This document shows, piece after piece, positions 1-8,467 of a stretch of 64,000 bases of DNA (its first letter is position 1; the number at the start of each line of letters is the position of its first letter). The stretch spans positions 387,159 through 451,158 of the forward strand of contig NZ_JARXRN010000016.1 of NCBI RefSeq assembly GCF_029888045.1, in the 5' to 3' direction. The notes below the pieces were generated by a model that was not told where the DNA came from, searched no databases, and worked only from the letters and a program-made list of their open reading frames with translations. This stretch comes from Luteimonas rhizosphaericola (GTDB lineage: Bacteria > Pseudomonadota > Gammaproteobacteria > Xanthomonadales > Xanthomonadaceae). The translations under genes were made by a program, and so were the position numbers.

Positions 1-279
1 CCCGCCGCCTGCGGCCAGCCCCTTCCGGTCTCCATGCGCTCTGTGGCGCCGGTCGCGCTGCCGTCCGCAGCCCGCAGCGCAGGAACAGGCGCGACACCTT
101 CCAGCAACCGCTCCCGGCAGGCGACTCGCCATGAGTCGAAGCGCTCACGCACCAGACAACGCGGGACCGGTCACGCACGCCGCACGGCTTCCGCCCACGG
201 TCGATGCGCCCCCATCCCTGCGCATCCGGCGCGCGTGCTCTAGAATTCCAGGCCCGACCGTTTCCCGCACCGGACCCGC

Positions 280-603
280 ATGCCCTTCGTCGTCACCGAG
301 AACTGCATCAAGTGCAAGTACACCGACTGCGTCGAGGTGTGCCCGGTCGACTGCTTCCACGAAGGCCCGAACTTCCTGGTGATCGACCCGGACGAGTGCA
401 TCGACTGCACCCTGTGCGAGCCCGAATGCCCGATCAACGCGATCTATCCCGAGGACGACGTTCCCGCGGGCCAGGAGCAGTACGTGGCGCTCAATGCGGA
501 ACTGTCGAAGGACTGGCCGGTGATCACCGCGCGCAAGGAGCCGCTGCCCGACGCCAAGGAGTGGGAAGGCAAGCCGGACAAGCTGAAGCTGCTCGAGCGC
601 TGA
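280..603 (+). CDS. fdxA: 7Fe-8S ferredoxin FdxA
   Basis: A small cytoplasmic electron carrier of 107 aa, the usual FdxA length. The cysteines fall at the positions known for Azotobacter-type seven-iron ferredoxins: C9, C17 and C50 would bind the [3Fe-4S] cluster and C21, C40, C43 and C46 the [4Fe-4S] cluster. C12 and C25 are the two extra cysteines also present in the family. The acidic C-terminal extension after residue 58 is typical of FdxA. The ATG start gives a full-length protein. A TAGAAT hexamer at 241-246 could be a -10 element, but no good -35 is visible. The gene is monocistronic and convergent with the lipoprotein gene at 706-1224. Its redox partner may be the Fpr-type reductase at 7647, which is inference from family knowledge only. 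Confidence 0.95.
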   Translation: MPFVVTENCIKCKYTDCVEVCPVDCFHEGPNFLVIDPDECIDCTLCEPECPINAIYPEDDVPAGQEQYVALNAELSKDWPVITARKEPLPDAKEWEGKPDKLKLLER

Positions 604-617
604 CCCGCCGGCGCCCG

Positions 618-651
618 AGGCGTCCGCGCGCACGTCGCGGCGCGGACGCCT
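618..651. terminator. Perfect 12-bp stem between convergent fdxA and bamC-like genes
   Basis: The arms 618-629 and 640-651 are perfectly complementary around a 10-nt loop. The hairpin starts 14 nt after the fdxA stop and lies between two convergent genes, so it probably ends transcription from both sides. No run of T follows on either strand, so this rests on stem strength and location. Confidence 0.5.
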
Positions 652-705
652 GTCAACAGAAGGGCGCCTTGCCGCGCCTTTCTGCGTTTCGCGCGTGCTC
701 CCGGC

Positions 706-1224
706 TCAGCCGCCCGCGAGCGCAGCGCGGAGCGCGGCGATCAGGCGCTGCGGCGGCTCGCCGGCCGCCGGCAGGCCGCGCGGATCGACCGCGGCCACGT
801 ACGCGCCGGTGTCGGTGCGGGTCACCCGGATCAGGAACTTGGCATCGCCGTAGTCCACGTCGTAGGTGCCGAGCAGCTGGGCACGGTTGACCACGGTCAG
901 GCCCTCGGTGGCGGCCAGCACCTCGCCCACCCGGACGAACACCGCATCCACTTCGCCGGCGACCGCGAAGCCGTTGGGCTGCGCGCTGCCGGCGGCAGGC
1001 ATGGCCGAACGCGTCACCGAACCGGTGGCGAACTCGGGCAACTGCATCGCGCCGGAGGTGTCCGGGCGGTCCAGGTCCGGCGGCACTTCCAGCGGCCGCG
1101 ATTCGGGGCTGGCGGTGTAGAGCTCGCTGCCCTTGCGGAACCACTTGCAGCCACTGGTACCGACCACGGCGGCGGCCACGAGGCAGATCGCGAGCACGCG
1201 GATCAGGGGACGGGAATGACGCAT
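706..1224 (-). CDS. BamC/NlpB-like outer-membrane lipoprotein
   Basis: A predicted lipoprotein of 172 aa. It has an N-terminal hydrophobic signal (about residues 7-22) ending in a T-S-G-C lipobox with C26 as the lipidated cysteine. A charged segment with KWFRKGSELY and a PLEVPPDL motif follows, resembling the start of mature BamC. The gene lies directly downstream of dapA, exactly where bamC (nlpB, dapX) sits in E. coli, which supports a role as an accessory lipoprotein of the BAM complex. At 172 aa it is about half the length of E. coli BamC, with one compact C-terminal region (about 90-170) instead of two helix-grip domains. A longer in-frame reading upstream runs through dapA and is spurious. 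The ATG at 1224 follows an AGGAG ribosome-binding site. Confidence 0.7.
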   Translation of the reverse strand: MRHSRPLIRVLAICLVAAAVVGTSGCKWFRKGSELYTASPESRPLEVPPDLDRPDTSGAMQLPEFATGSVTRSAMPAAGSAQPNGFAVAGEVDAVFVRVGEVLAATEGLTVVNRAQLLGTYDVDYGDAKFLIRVTRTDTGAYVAAVDPRGLPAAGEPPQRLIAALRAALAGG

Positions 1225-1250
1225 GGGTGGCTTCTCCTGCGAAAAAGGGG

Positions 1251-2156
1251 TCAGGCCGCGAGCGGATCGCGGAGGCTGCGTTCGAGAGTGTCGACCAGCG
1301 CGGCGATGCGCGCGGCATCGGCCTGGTGGCGCTCGGACAGTGGGGTCAGCGGCAGGCGCAGCCCGCGACCGATGCCCAGCCGGTCCAGTACCGCCTTGAC
1401 CGGGATGGGGTTGGATTCGAGCACGACGAAATCGAACAGCGGCTGCAGTCGCGCGTTCCATGCCAGCGCGTCGTCGCGCTGGCCGGCAAGCGCGAGGTCG
1501 CACAGCCGGCGCATCGCGGACGGCACCAGGTTCGACACCACCGACACCACGCCATCGGCGCCGTCGAGCATCGCCTGCGCCGCCGTGGCATCGTCGCCGG
1601 AGAGCACCGCGAACCCGTCGCCGCGCAGCGCCTGCCACGCGCGGAGGCGCTGCGGATCGGACACCGCTTCCTTGATGCCGGCGATGCGCGGATGCGTCGC
1701 CAGCTCCGCGACCGCATCGGGCGTCAGGTCGCAGCCGGTGCGCTGCGGCACGTTGTACATCACCACCGGCAGGTCGCCCTCGTCGGCGACGGCGCGATAG
1801 TGCGCGAGCATGCCGGCTGCGGTCGGCCGCACGTAGGGCGGCACCACCACCAGCGCCGCATCGGCGCCGAGCGCGGCGGCGCGGCGCGTGGCCTCGATCG
1901 TGCGCGCGGTGCCCGAATGCCCGGTGCCCGCGAGCACCGGCACCCGGCCGCCCACGCATTCCACCGCGGTGCGCAGCAACGCATCGTGCTCGGACGCGTA
2001 GAGCGACGCGGCTTCACCGGTGGACCCGGCCACCACCAGGGCCTGCGTGCCGGCGGCGATCTGGGCCTGCAGCAGGCGCCGCCACGCGTCCAGATCGAGT
2101 TCGCCCGTCACCGTGAACGGCGTCGCCAGCGCGGTGATGCTGCCGGTAAGTCGCAA
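1251..2156 (-). CDS. dapA: 4-hydroxy-tetrahydrodipicolinate synthase
   Basis: Condenses pyruvate with aspartate semialdehyde, the first committed step of lysine and meso-diaminopimelate synthesis, in the cytoplasm. It is a 301-aa TIM-barrel of normal length. The Schiff-base lysine is K162 in GIKEA, the catalytic tyrosine is Y134 in YNVPQRTG, and the GSTGE loop is at 44-48, all one residue off E. coli numbering. The best start is a TTG at 2154-2156 ([14 protein letters not shown]), because no ATG or GTG fits the conserved N-terminus. Its ribosome-binding site is weak, so the start is the least certain part. It is followed after 26 nt by the bamC-like gene and is divergent from gcvR, the same order as in E. 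coli. Confidence 0.95.
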   Translation of the reverse strand: MRLTGSITALATPFTVTGELDLDAWRRLLQAQIAAGTQALVVAGSTGEAASLYASEHDALLRTAVECVGGRVPVLAGTGHSGTARTIEATRRAAALGADAALVVVPPYVRPTAAGMLAHYRAVADEGDLPVVMYNVPQRTGCDLTPDAVAELATHPRIAGIKEAVSDPQRLRAWQALRGDGFAVLSGDDATAAQAMLDGADGVVSVVSNLVPSAMRRLCDLALAGQRDDALAWNARLQPLFDFVVLESNPIPVKAVLDRLGIGRGLRLPLTPLSERHQADAARIAALVDTLERSLRDPLAA

Positions 2157-2226
2157 GGGGGACGGTCTCGTGCGAATGTCCCGCGCGAAGGCGCAGGACG
2201 GTGGATTCGGGGTGCCGGCATGTTAC

Positions 2227-2256
2227 TTGCGGCCCGGAAGCAGGGGCAAGTATGCT
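2227..2256 (+). promoter_or_regulatory. Probable sigma-70 promoter of gcvR-prxQ
   Basis: TTGCGG (2227-2232) and TATGCT (2251-2256) are separated by 18 bp, giving a leader of roughly 70 nt before the gcvR start. It lies in the divergent dapA/gcvR intergenic region. This is a pattern match only. Confidence 0.4.
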
Positions 2257-2333
2257 GGCCGCGGCGTCCGACCCCGTTCGGGCCGCCGTTCAGACCGAAG
2301 CACGCAAGATCCTGCCCCGCCGCGGACGCCGCC

Positions 2334-2900
2334 TTGACCGAAACAGACACCGCATCCCGGCCCTCGCCGAACGAGAACTACCTGCTGATCAACGCCTACA
2401 CGACGCATCCGGCATCGCCGCTGCTCGCCGTGTCCAGGCGCATCGCCGACAGCGGCTGCAACCTCGTCGACACGCGCCTGTCCACCGTCGGCCGCGATGT
2501 CTCGGTGACCGCGCTGGCGGCCGGCTCCTGGGATTCGGTGGCCAAGCTCGAGGCCATGCTGACGCGGCTCGAGCGCGAAGAGGACTTCAAGCTGGTCTGG
2601 TACCGCACCGGGCCCAAGCCGGTGCAGTCGAACCTGCTGCCCTACGTGGTCGAGGTGGTGGCCGCGGACAAGCCGGGCATCCTGTTCCAGCTGGCGGATT
2701 TCTTCGACCGCCAGGGCATCACGATCGAGAGCCTGCACTGCTCGCGCTACCGCGCGATGCAGACTGGTGCAGACATGTTCTCGGCCCAGGTGACGATCGG
2801 CGTGCCGGCGAACATGCACATCGCGGCATTGCGCGACGACTTCCTCGAGTTCTGCGACCACCTGAACCTCGACGCGATCATGGATCCGATGAAGTTCTGA
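2334..2900 (+). CDS. gcvR: Glycine cleavage system regulator GcvR-like, tandem ACT domains
   Basis: A predicted regulator of 188 aa (E. coli GcvR is 190 aa) made of two ACT domains, about residues 12-85 and 98-175. The first begins with NYLLINAYTTHPASPLL and the second contains VVAADKPGILFQLADFF, a typical ACT ligand-binding turn. In enterics GcvR inactivates the activator GcvA when glycine is low. No gcvA is visible here, so the partner is unknown. The start is placed at TTG 2334 (MTETDTAS), because the reading frame is open far upstream through the dapA antisense strand and has no better-placed ATG. It is divergent from dapA and followed 1 bp later by prxQ, mirroring E. coli gcvR-bcp. Confidence 0.85.
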   Translation: MTETDTASRPSPNENYLLINAYTTHPASPLLAVSRRIADSGCNLVDTRLSTVGRDVSVTALAAGSWDSVAKLEAMLTRLEREEDFKLVWYRTGPKPVQSNLLPYVVEVVAADKPGILFQLADFFDRQGITIESLHCSRYRAMQTGADMFSAQVTIGVPANMHIAALRDDFLEFCDHLNLDAIMDPMKF

Positions 2901-2901
2901 C

Positions 2902-3384
2902 ATGGTGCAGGTCGGCAAGCCGCTCCCGAAATCGACGCTGCGCCTGCCGCTGGCGCTGTCCGGCGGCGGCAGCGCCACCCTCGCCGGCTACGCCGGACGC
3001 TGGCTGGTGCTGTACTTCTACCCGAAGGACTCCACGCCCGGCTGCACGACCGAGGGGCTCGAGTTCAACGCGCTGCTGCCGGAGTTCTCGCGCCTGGGCG
3101 CGGACGTGCTCGGGGTGTCGCGCGATTCGGTGAAGTCGCACGACAACTTCTGCGCGAAGCAGGGCTTCGCATTCGCGCTGGTGAGCGACGCCGACGAAGC
3201 GCTGTGCAGGGCGTTCGACGTGATCCACGAGAAGAACATGTACGGGCGCACCGTCCTGGGCGTGGTGCGCAGCACCTTCCTCATCGCGCCCGACCACCGC
3301 CTCGCCGCCGAATGGCGCAAGGTCAAGGTCGCCGGGCATGCCCGGACCGTGCTCGACACACTGAAGGCCGCGCAGGCCACGTGA
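2902..3384 (+). CDS. bcp: Thioredoxin-dependent peroxiredoxin PrxQ/Bcp
   Basis: Reduces hydrogen and organic peroxides using thioredoxin, in the cytoplasm. It is 160 aa, normal for PrxQ. The peroxidatic cysteine is C48 in STPGCTTEG. The position five residues later, where E. coli Bcp has its resolving cysteine, has no cysteine. The only other candidate is C84 in DNFCAKQ, the C48/C84 arrangement described for Xanthomonas campestris PrxQ, an atypical two-cysteine form with the resolving cysteine in helix alpha3. It is co-transcribed with gcvR with a 1-bp gap. The GcvR-Bcp pairing is an old conserved arrangement and need not mean a functional link. Confidence 0.93.
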   Translation: MVQVGKPLPKSTLRLPLALSGGGSATLAGYAGRWLVLYFYPKDSTPGCTTEGLEFNALLPEFSRLGADVLGVSRDSVKSHDNFCAKQGFAFALVSDADEALCRAFDVIHEKNMYGRTVLGVVRSTFLIAPDHRLAAEWRKVKVAGHARTVLDTLKAAQAT

Positions 3385-3481
3385 CCCATCCGTTCCCCAC
3401 CCCGCATCGCCGCCCTGCCCCGCAGGCCGCGGCGGCGCGCCGCTGCCCGCGACCCAACGCCAACCGGAGTCGAACGTCCCG

Positions 3482-4885
3482 ATGATGACCCAAGGCAAGC
3501 GCCTGTACGTGCTGGACACGAACGTGCTGATGCACGACCCCACCGCGCTGTTCAAGTTCGAGGAACACGACGTGTTCCTGCCCATGCAGGTGATCGAGGA
3601 ACTGGACAACGGCAAGAAGGGCACGTCGGAGGCCAGCCGCAACGCGCGCCAGGTCAGCCGCTTCATCAACGAGCTGATCGAGGAACAGGGCACCGACAAG
3701 ATCGCCACCGGACTGGTGCTCAACCGGCCCAACGCGCTGCAGCTGCGCGGTGCGGCCAGCATCGGCAAGCTGCGCTTCCAGACCACGGTGCCGACGGAGG
3801 ACAGGACCTCGTTCGGCGCGGTCGCGCCGGACAACCGCATCCTCGGCGCGATCCTGCAGCTGCGACGCGACGAGCCGGACTTCCCGGTGGTGTTCGTGTC
3901 CAAGGACATCAACCTGCGGATCAAGGCCGCGATCGCCGGCATCGTCAGCGAGGACTACGAGAACGACCGCGCGCTGGACGACTTCAGCCTGCTCTACACC
4001 GGCGCCAATGCGCTGCCGGAGGACTTCTGGCAGCGCTACGGCAAGGACCTCAAGTCCTGGACCGACAAGGGCCGCACGTTCTACGAGGTGGCGATCGGCA
4101 CCGACGACGACTGGTATCCCAACCAGTACCTGTACCTGCCCGGCGACGACGAGGCCGAGTTCCGGGTCGCGCGGGTGGACGGCGGCAAGGCGGTGCTGCA
4201 GATCGTCGACGACTACCGCGGCAGCCAGCACGCGGTGTGGGGCATCACCGCGCGCAACCGCGAGCAGAACTTCGCGCTCAACGCGCTGATGGACCCGGAG
4301 ATCGACTTCGTCACCCTGCTCGGCACCGCCGGCACCGGCAAGACCCTGCTGGCGCTGGCCGCCGGCCTGGCGCAGACGATGGACCAGCAGCGCTACCGCG
4401 AGATCATCATGACCCGCGCAACCGTCAGCGTGGGCGAGGACATCGGCTTCCTCCCGGGCACGGAAGAGGAAAAGATGACGCCGTGGATGGGCGCGCTCAC
4501 CGACAATCTGGAGGTGCTCACGCACAACCAGGAAGGCGGCAGCTGGGGACGGGCGGCGACCAACGACCTGCTGGCGAGCCGGATCAAGATCCGCTCGCTC
4601 AACTTCATGCGCGGGCGCACCTTCCTCAGCCGCTGGCTGATCCTGGACGAGGCGCAGAACCTCACCCCCAAGCAGATGAAGACCCTGATCACCCGCGCCG
4701 GTCCCGGCACCAAGATCGTGTGCCTGGGCAACGTGGAGCAGATTGACACGCCCTACCTCACCGAGACCACGTCGGGCCTGACCTACGCGGTGGACCGGTT
4801 CAAGAACTGGGCGCACAGCGCGCACGTGACCCTGCGCCGCGGCGAGCGCTCGCGCCTGGCGGACTACGCCTCCGAGGTGTTGTAA
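3482..4885 (+). CDS. PIN-PhoH fusion ATPase (PhoH2/YlaK type)
   Basis: A 467-aa protein with two domains. Residues 1-140 form a PIN-type ribonuclease domain starting with YVLDTNVLMHD, where D12 is the first acidic metal ligand. Residues 255-460 form a PhoH P-loop ATPase with Walker A GTAGTGKT at 281-288 and Walker B LILDEAQN from 386. Proteins of this architecture have been reported as RNA helicase/RNase enzymes in actinobacteria and are often linked to stress. The cellular target here is unknown. Two consecutive ATG codons (3482 and 3485) are equally usable starts. It is a single gene preceded by prxQ after 97 nt and followed by an inverted REP-type pair. Confidence 0.9.
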   Translation: MMTQGKRLYVLDTNVLMHDPTALFKFEEHDVFLPMQVIEELDNGKKGTSEASRNARQVSRFINELIEEQGTDKIATGLVLNRPNALQLRGAASIGKLRFQTTVPTEDRTSFGAVAPDNRILGAILQLRRDEPDFPVVFVSKDINLRIKAAIAGIVSEDYENDRALDDFSLLYTGANALPEDFWQRYGKDLKSWTDKGRTFYEVAIGTDDDWYPNQYLYLPGDDEAEFRVARVDGGKAVLQIVDDYRGSQHAVWGITARNREQNFALNALMDPEIDFVTLLGTAGTGKTLLALAAGLAQTMDQQRYREIIMTRATVSVGEDIGFLPGTEEEKMTPWMGALTDNLEVLTHNQEGGSWGRAATNDLLASRIKIRSLNFMRGRTFLSRWLILDEAQNLTPKQMKTLITRAGPGTKIVCLGNVEQIDTPYLTETTSGLTYAVDRFKNWAHSAHVTLRRGERSRLADYASEVL

Positions 4886-4894
4886 CACCCACTC

Positions 4895-5005
4895 GTAGCC
4901 CGTAGAAGCGCAGCGCATCCGGGACACCGCGCCATCATCCGATGGCGTCCCCGGGCATCGGGGTGGTCGTGGCTCCCCCGGATGCGCTTCGCTTATCCGG
5001 GCTAC
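4895..5005. repeat. Inverted pair of REP-like elements (REPIN-type)
   Basis: The left arm (4895-4923) begins GTAGCCCGTAGAAGCGCAGC. The right arm (4976-5005), read on the other strand, begins GTAGCCCGGATAAGCGAAGC. Both end in GCGCATCCGGG. About 50 bp lie between them, including a small hairpin (CGCCATC/GATGGCG). The same core recurs in the clusters at 10.2-10.6 kb and 38.8-39.0 kb, so this is a dispersed repeat family. It may also act as the transcriptional end of the PhoH gene. Confidence 0.85.
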
Positions 5006-5051
5006 GGGAACGTCAATCCCGCGGCGCCCTCACGACACGTCCGCGGGCGCC

Positions 5052-6950
5052 ATGCACAATGCGGCCATGAGCCAGCGCGCCGCGGATGCCGCCCCCAAAC
5101 CCAGCCGCGCCGACAGCCGGCCAAGCCTGCGCGAGCGCTTCGACGCGCTGCGCAACATCCCGCCCTTCCTGCGCCAGATCTGGGCCACCAGCCGCGCGCT
5201 GACGCTGACCAGCATCGGCCTGCGCGTGGTCCGCGCGCTGCTGCCGGTCATGATGCTCTACGTCGGCAAGCTGATCATCGACGAGGCGATCCGCCTGGTC
5301 GGGCTGGGGCTGGCGTTCGAATCGATCGGCGAGGCCTGGCGCGGCGGCCAGCTCGACCACCTGCTGTGGCTGCTGGCGATCGAATTCGCATTGGCGATCG
5401 TGTCCGACCTGCTCGGCCGGATCGTCAGCTACGCCGATTCGCTGCTGTCGGAACTGTTCACCAACGCCACCAGCATCCGCCTGATGGAGCATGCGGCCAC
5501 CCTCGACCTGGAGGATTTCGAAGACCCGGACCTGCAGGACAAGCTCGACCGCGCCCGCCGCCAGACCATGGGCCGCATGAACCTGATGGGCCAGCTGTTC
5601 GGCCAGGTCCAGGATTCGATCACGGTGGTCAGCTTCGCCATCGGCTTGCTGGTGTACGCGCCGTGGCTGATCGCGCTGCTGGCGGTGGCGCTGATTCCTG
5701 CGTTCGTCGGCGAATCGCACTTCAACGCTCTGGGCTACTCGCTGAATTTCCAGTGGACGCCCGAACGCCGTCAGCTCGAGTACGTGCGCCAGACCGGCGC
5801 CAGCGTCGAGACCGCGAAGGAAGTGAAGATCTTCAACCTCCACCACTTCCTGGTGGACCGGTACCGCACGCTGGCGCAGAAGTTCTTCCTCGCCAACCGC
5901 GCGCTGGCGCGGCGACGCGCGGTCTGGGGCACGCTGCTGGCGGCGCTCGGCACCCTGGGGTACTACATCGCCTACGGCTACATCGCCTGGCGCACGGTGC
6001 GCGGCGATTTCACCATCGGCGACCTGACCTTTCTCGCCGGCAGCTTCCGCCGCCTGCGCCAGCTGCTCGAAGGACTGCTGATCGGCTTCTCGCAGGTGGC
6101 CGGCCAGGCGCTGTACCTGGACGACCTGTTCTCGTTCTTCGAGGTCGAGCCGGAGATCAGGTCGCCGCCGGATGCGCGTGCATTCCCGCGTCCGATCCGG
6201 CAGGGCTTCGTGTTCGAGGACGTGGGCTTCCGGTATCCCGGCGCGGACCGCTGGGCGATCCGGCACATGGATTTCGAACTGCGCGCCGGCGAGGTGCTGG
6301 CGCTGGTGGGCGAGAACGGGGCCGGCAAGACCACCCTGGTCAAGCTGCTGGCGCGACTGTACGACCCGGACGAGGGGCGCATCCTGCTCGACGGCCACGA
6401 CCTGCGCGAGTACGACATCGACCAGCTGCGCGCCAACATCGGCGTCATCTTCCAGGATTTCGTGCGCTACCACCTCACCGCCGGGGAGAACATCGGCGTC
6501 GGGCAGATCGACCGCATGCACGACCGCGTCCGGATCGAGGACGCCGCGCGCCGGGCCATGGCCGACGAGGTGATCGCCGGTCTGCCGGACGGCTACGAGC
6601 AGCTGATCGGGCGCCGCTTCAAGACCGGCGTCGACCTGTCCGGCGGACAGTGGCAGAAGATCGCGATCGCGCGCGCCTACATGCGCGACGCCCAGGTGAT
6701 GATCCTGGACGAGCCCACCGCCGCGCTGGACGCGCGCAGCGAGTTCGAGGTGTTCCAGCGCTTCAAGGAACTGTCGGACGAGCGCACCGCGGTGCTGATC
6801 TCGCACCGCTTCTCCAGCGTGCGCATGGCCGACCGGATCCTGGTGCTGGCCGACGGCCGGGTCGAGGCCAGCGGCACCCATGCCGAACTGATGGCGCAGG
6901 GCGGGCGCTACGCCGAACTGTTCGAGCTGCAGGCGGCGGGCTACCGCTGA
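5052..6950 (+). CDS. ABC transporter, fused permease and ATPase (exporter type)
   Basis: A half-transporter of 632 aa that would homodimerise in the inner membrane. The permease part (about 45-355) has the usual six membrane spans of type IV exporters, two with coordinates near 65-85 and 190-215. The nucleotide-binding domain (about 380-625) carries Walker A GENGAGKTT from 420, the signature LSGGQ from 529, Walker B VMILDEPT and the switch histidine in LISHRF. The substrate cannot be read from sequence, and lipids, peptides or drugs are all possible. There is no accessory periplasmic protein nearby, so it stands alone. M1 (5052) and M6 (5067) are both possible starts and neither has a clear ribosome-binding site. 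Confidence 0.88.
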   Translation: MHNAAMSQRAADAAPKPSRADSRPSLRERFDALRNIPPFLRQIWATSRALTLTSIGLRVVRALLPVMMLYVGKLIIDEAIRLVGLGLAFESIGEAWRGGQLDHLLWLLAIEFALAIVSDLLGRIVSYADSLLSELFTNATSIRLMEHAATLDLEDFEDPDLQDKLDRARRQTMGRMNLMGQLFGQVQDSITVVSFAIGLLVYAPWLIALLAVALIPAFVGESHFNALGYSLNFQWTPERRQLEYVRQTGASVETAKEVKIFNLHHFLVDRYRTLAQKFFLANRALARRRAVWGTLLAALGTLGYYIAYGYIAWRTVRGDFTIGDLTFLAGSFRRLRQLLEGLLIGFSQVAGQALYLDDLFSFFEVEPEIRSPPDARAFPRPIRQGFVFEDVGFRYPGADRWAIRHMDFELRAGEVLALVGENGAGKTTLVKLLARLYDPDEGRILLDGHDLREYDIDQLRANIGVIFQDFVRYHLTAGENIGVGQIDRMHDRVRIEDAARRAMADEVIAGLPDGYEQLIGRRFKTGVDLSGGQWQKIAIARAYMRDAQVMILDEPTAALDARSEFEVFQRFKELSDERTAVLISHRFSSVRMADRILVLADGRVEASGTHAELMAQGGRYAELFELQAAGYR

Positions 6951-7002
6951 AACGGAGGCGCGAGGCCCGGCCGGCGGTGCGCGTCGACGGATTGCACCGG
7001 GC

Positions 7003-7548
7003 TCACAGGTCGAGCCGTCCCTGCGCGTCGGCCGGCGCGCCGTAGTCCAGCCGGCCGTCGACCAGGCGGGCCGCCCCCGTCCACGGATGCTCGCGGGTAT
7101 CGCCCGGCGCCATCAGGTGCAGCACGGTCCAGCCACGGGCCTTGGCGTCGTCGGCGATCAGGCTGCGGTGGCAGGTCCACCACGTGGCCTCGGCGCACAT
7201 CACCGCCGTCGGCGTGGCGCGCGCGAGCGCGAACAGCCGCTCGCGCGCGGCCGCGTAAGGGGGCGTGTCCATGTAGTCGGCGTAGCCGCGGAAGCTGGCA
7301 TTGCGCCACGCGGTATGCGGCGAGTCCGGTCGCGCCCGGCGGCGGCCGCCGAGGTCGGGCATGGGGACGAAGTCGATGCCAGCCTCCGGGAGGCTGGCGG
7401 CCAGCGCGTCCGCACCGAACTGCGGATGGCGGCGCGAGCCCGGGTGGCGGCGCACGTCGGCCACGCAGCGCACGCCACCCGCGTGCAGCATGTCGATGAA
7501 GACGTCCAGCGGGCGGGTCGAATGGCCGATGGTCCAGAGGGTGTACAT
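7003..7548 (-). CDS. DUF488 family protein
   Basis: A 181-aa cytoplasmic protein of the DUF488 family. The N-terminus YTLWTIGHSTRPLDVFIDML and the following VADVRRHPGSRRHPQF are the diagnostic motifs. Further conserved elements are the FRGYADYM segment near 90 and the ALMC-like AVMCAE motif near 120, followed by CHRSLIAD. The cysteines in the last two motifs are conserved in the family and suggest catalysis or metal binding, but no activity is established. Its ATG lies 98 bp from the divergent fpr gene, so the two share a promoter region. It is convergent with the ABC transporter. Confidence 0.85.
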   Translation of the reverse strand: MYTLWTIGHSTRPLDVFIDMLHAGGVRCVADVRRHPGSRRHPQFGADALAASLPEAGIDFVPMPDLGGRRRARPDSPHTAWRNASFRGYADYMDTPPYAAARERLFALARATPTAVMCAEATWWTCHRSLIADDAKARGWTVLHLMAPGDTREHPWTGAARLVDGRLDYGAPADAQGRLDL

Positions 7549-7590
7549 GGCGGCATCGTGCCAGCGCGGACGTGGACAGAATGTCCGGGC

Positions 7591-7617
7591 GATGAGAATC
7601 GTTCGCAGCTGTACAAT
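7591..7617 (+). promoter_or_regulatory. Possible fpr promoter with overlapping Fur-like box
   Basis: A TACAAT -10 hexamer (7612-7617) lies 29 nt before the fpr ATG. Immediately upstream, 7591-7609 reads GATGAGAATCGTTCGCAGC. Its left half is identical to the classical Fur box core ATGAGAAT and the right half is degenerate. No convincing -35 element is present. Iron control of fpr would make biological sense, but the site is only a partial match. Confidence 0.3.
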
Positions 7618-7646
7618 GTCGGGCTGGCTCCCACCCTCCTGATCCC

Positions 7647-8441
7647 ATGTCTTCCGCCTTCGGCACCGAGACGGTGCTGGACGTCCGCCACTGGACCGAC
7701 AGCTACTTCAGCTTCACCACCACCCGCGACGACGGCTTCCGGTTCGAGAACGGGCAGTTCGTGATGATCGGCCTGGAAGTGGATGGCCGCCCGCTGCTGC
7801 GTGCGTATTCGATCGCGAGCGCGAACTGGGAGGAACAGCTGGAGTTCTTCAGCATCAAGGTGCCCGACGGCCCGCTGACCTCGCGCCTGCAGCACATCGC
7901 GCCCGGCGACACCCTGCTGGTCGGGCGCAAGCCTACCGGCACCCTGCTGGTGCACGACCTGCATCCCGGCCGCACCCTGTACCTGCTGGGCACCGGCACG
8001 GGCCTGGCGCCGTGGCTGTCGGTGGTCAAGGACCCGGAGACCTATGAGCGCTTCGAGCGCGTGGTGATCGCCCACGGCGTGCGCGGCGCCGGCGACCTGG
8101 CCTACCGCGACTACATCCTCAACGAGCTGCCGCGCCACGAGTTCCTCGGCGAGCAGATCGCGGGCAAGCTGCTGTACTACCCCGCCGTGAGCCGCGAGCC
8201 GTTCGCATGGGACGGACGCGACCACCGCGGCCGCCTCACCGAGCTGCTCGACAGCGGACGCATGGCCGCCGACCTCGGCCTGGAGCCGCTGGACCCGGCG
8301 CGCGACCGGGCGATGATCTGCGGCAGCCCGCAGATGCTGGCGGACTTCCGCGCGATCCTCGACCGGCGCGGCTTCGTGGCCGCGCCGCGGATCGGCACGC
8401 CGGGCGACTACGTGTTCGAGCGCGCCTTCGTCGAGAAGTGA
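7647..8441 (+). CDS. fpr: Ferredoxin/flavodoxin-NADP+ reductase
   Basis: A FAD enzyme of 264 aa that moves electrons between NADPH and ferredoxin or flavodoxin in the cytoplasm. The FAD-binding motif RAYSIASA is near residue 53. The NADP-binding region has GTGTGLAPWLSV near 118, and the C-terminus shows CGSPQML near 215 followed by a terminal FVEK, matching the bacterial subclass I Fpr that ends in (F/Y)VEK. Length fits the family (about 258). It is transcribed alone, divergent from DUF488 and convergent with the SGNH hydrolase gene. FdxA at 280-603 is a plausible partner. Confidence 0.95.
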   Translation: MSSAFGTETVLDVRHWTDSYFSFTTTRDDGFRFENGQFVMIGLEVDGRPLLRAYSIASANWEEQLEFFSIKVPDGPLTSRLQHIAPGDTLLVGRKPTGTLLVHDLHPGRTLYLLGTGTGLAPWLSVVKDPETYERFERVVIAHGVRGAGDLAYRDYILNELPRHEFLGEQIAGKLLYYPAVSREPFAWDGRDHRGRLTELLDSGRMAADLGLEPLDPARDRAMICGSPQMLADFRAILDRRGFVAAPRIGTPGDYVFERAFVEK

Positions 8442-8467
8442 CCGGGTGGCCCGTCCGCGCGCCCGCG

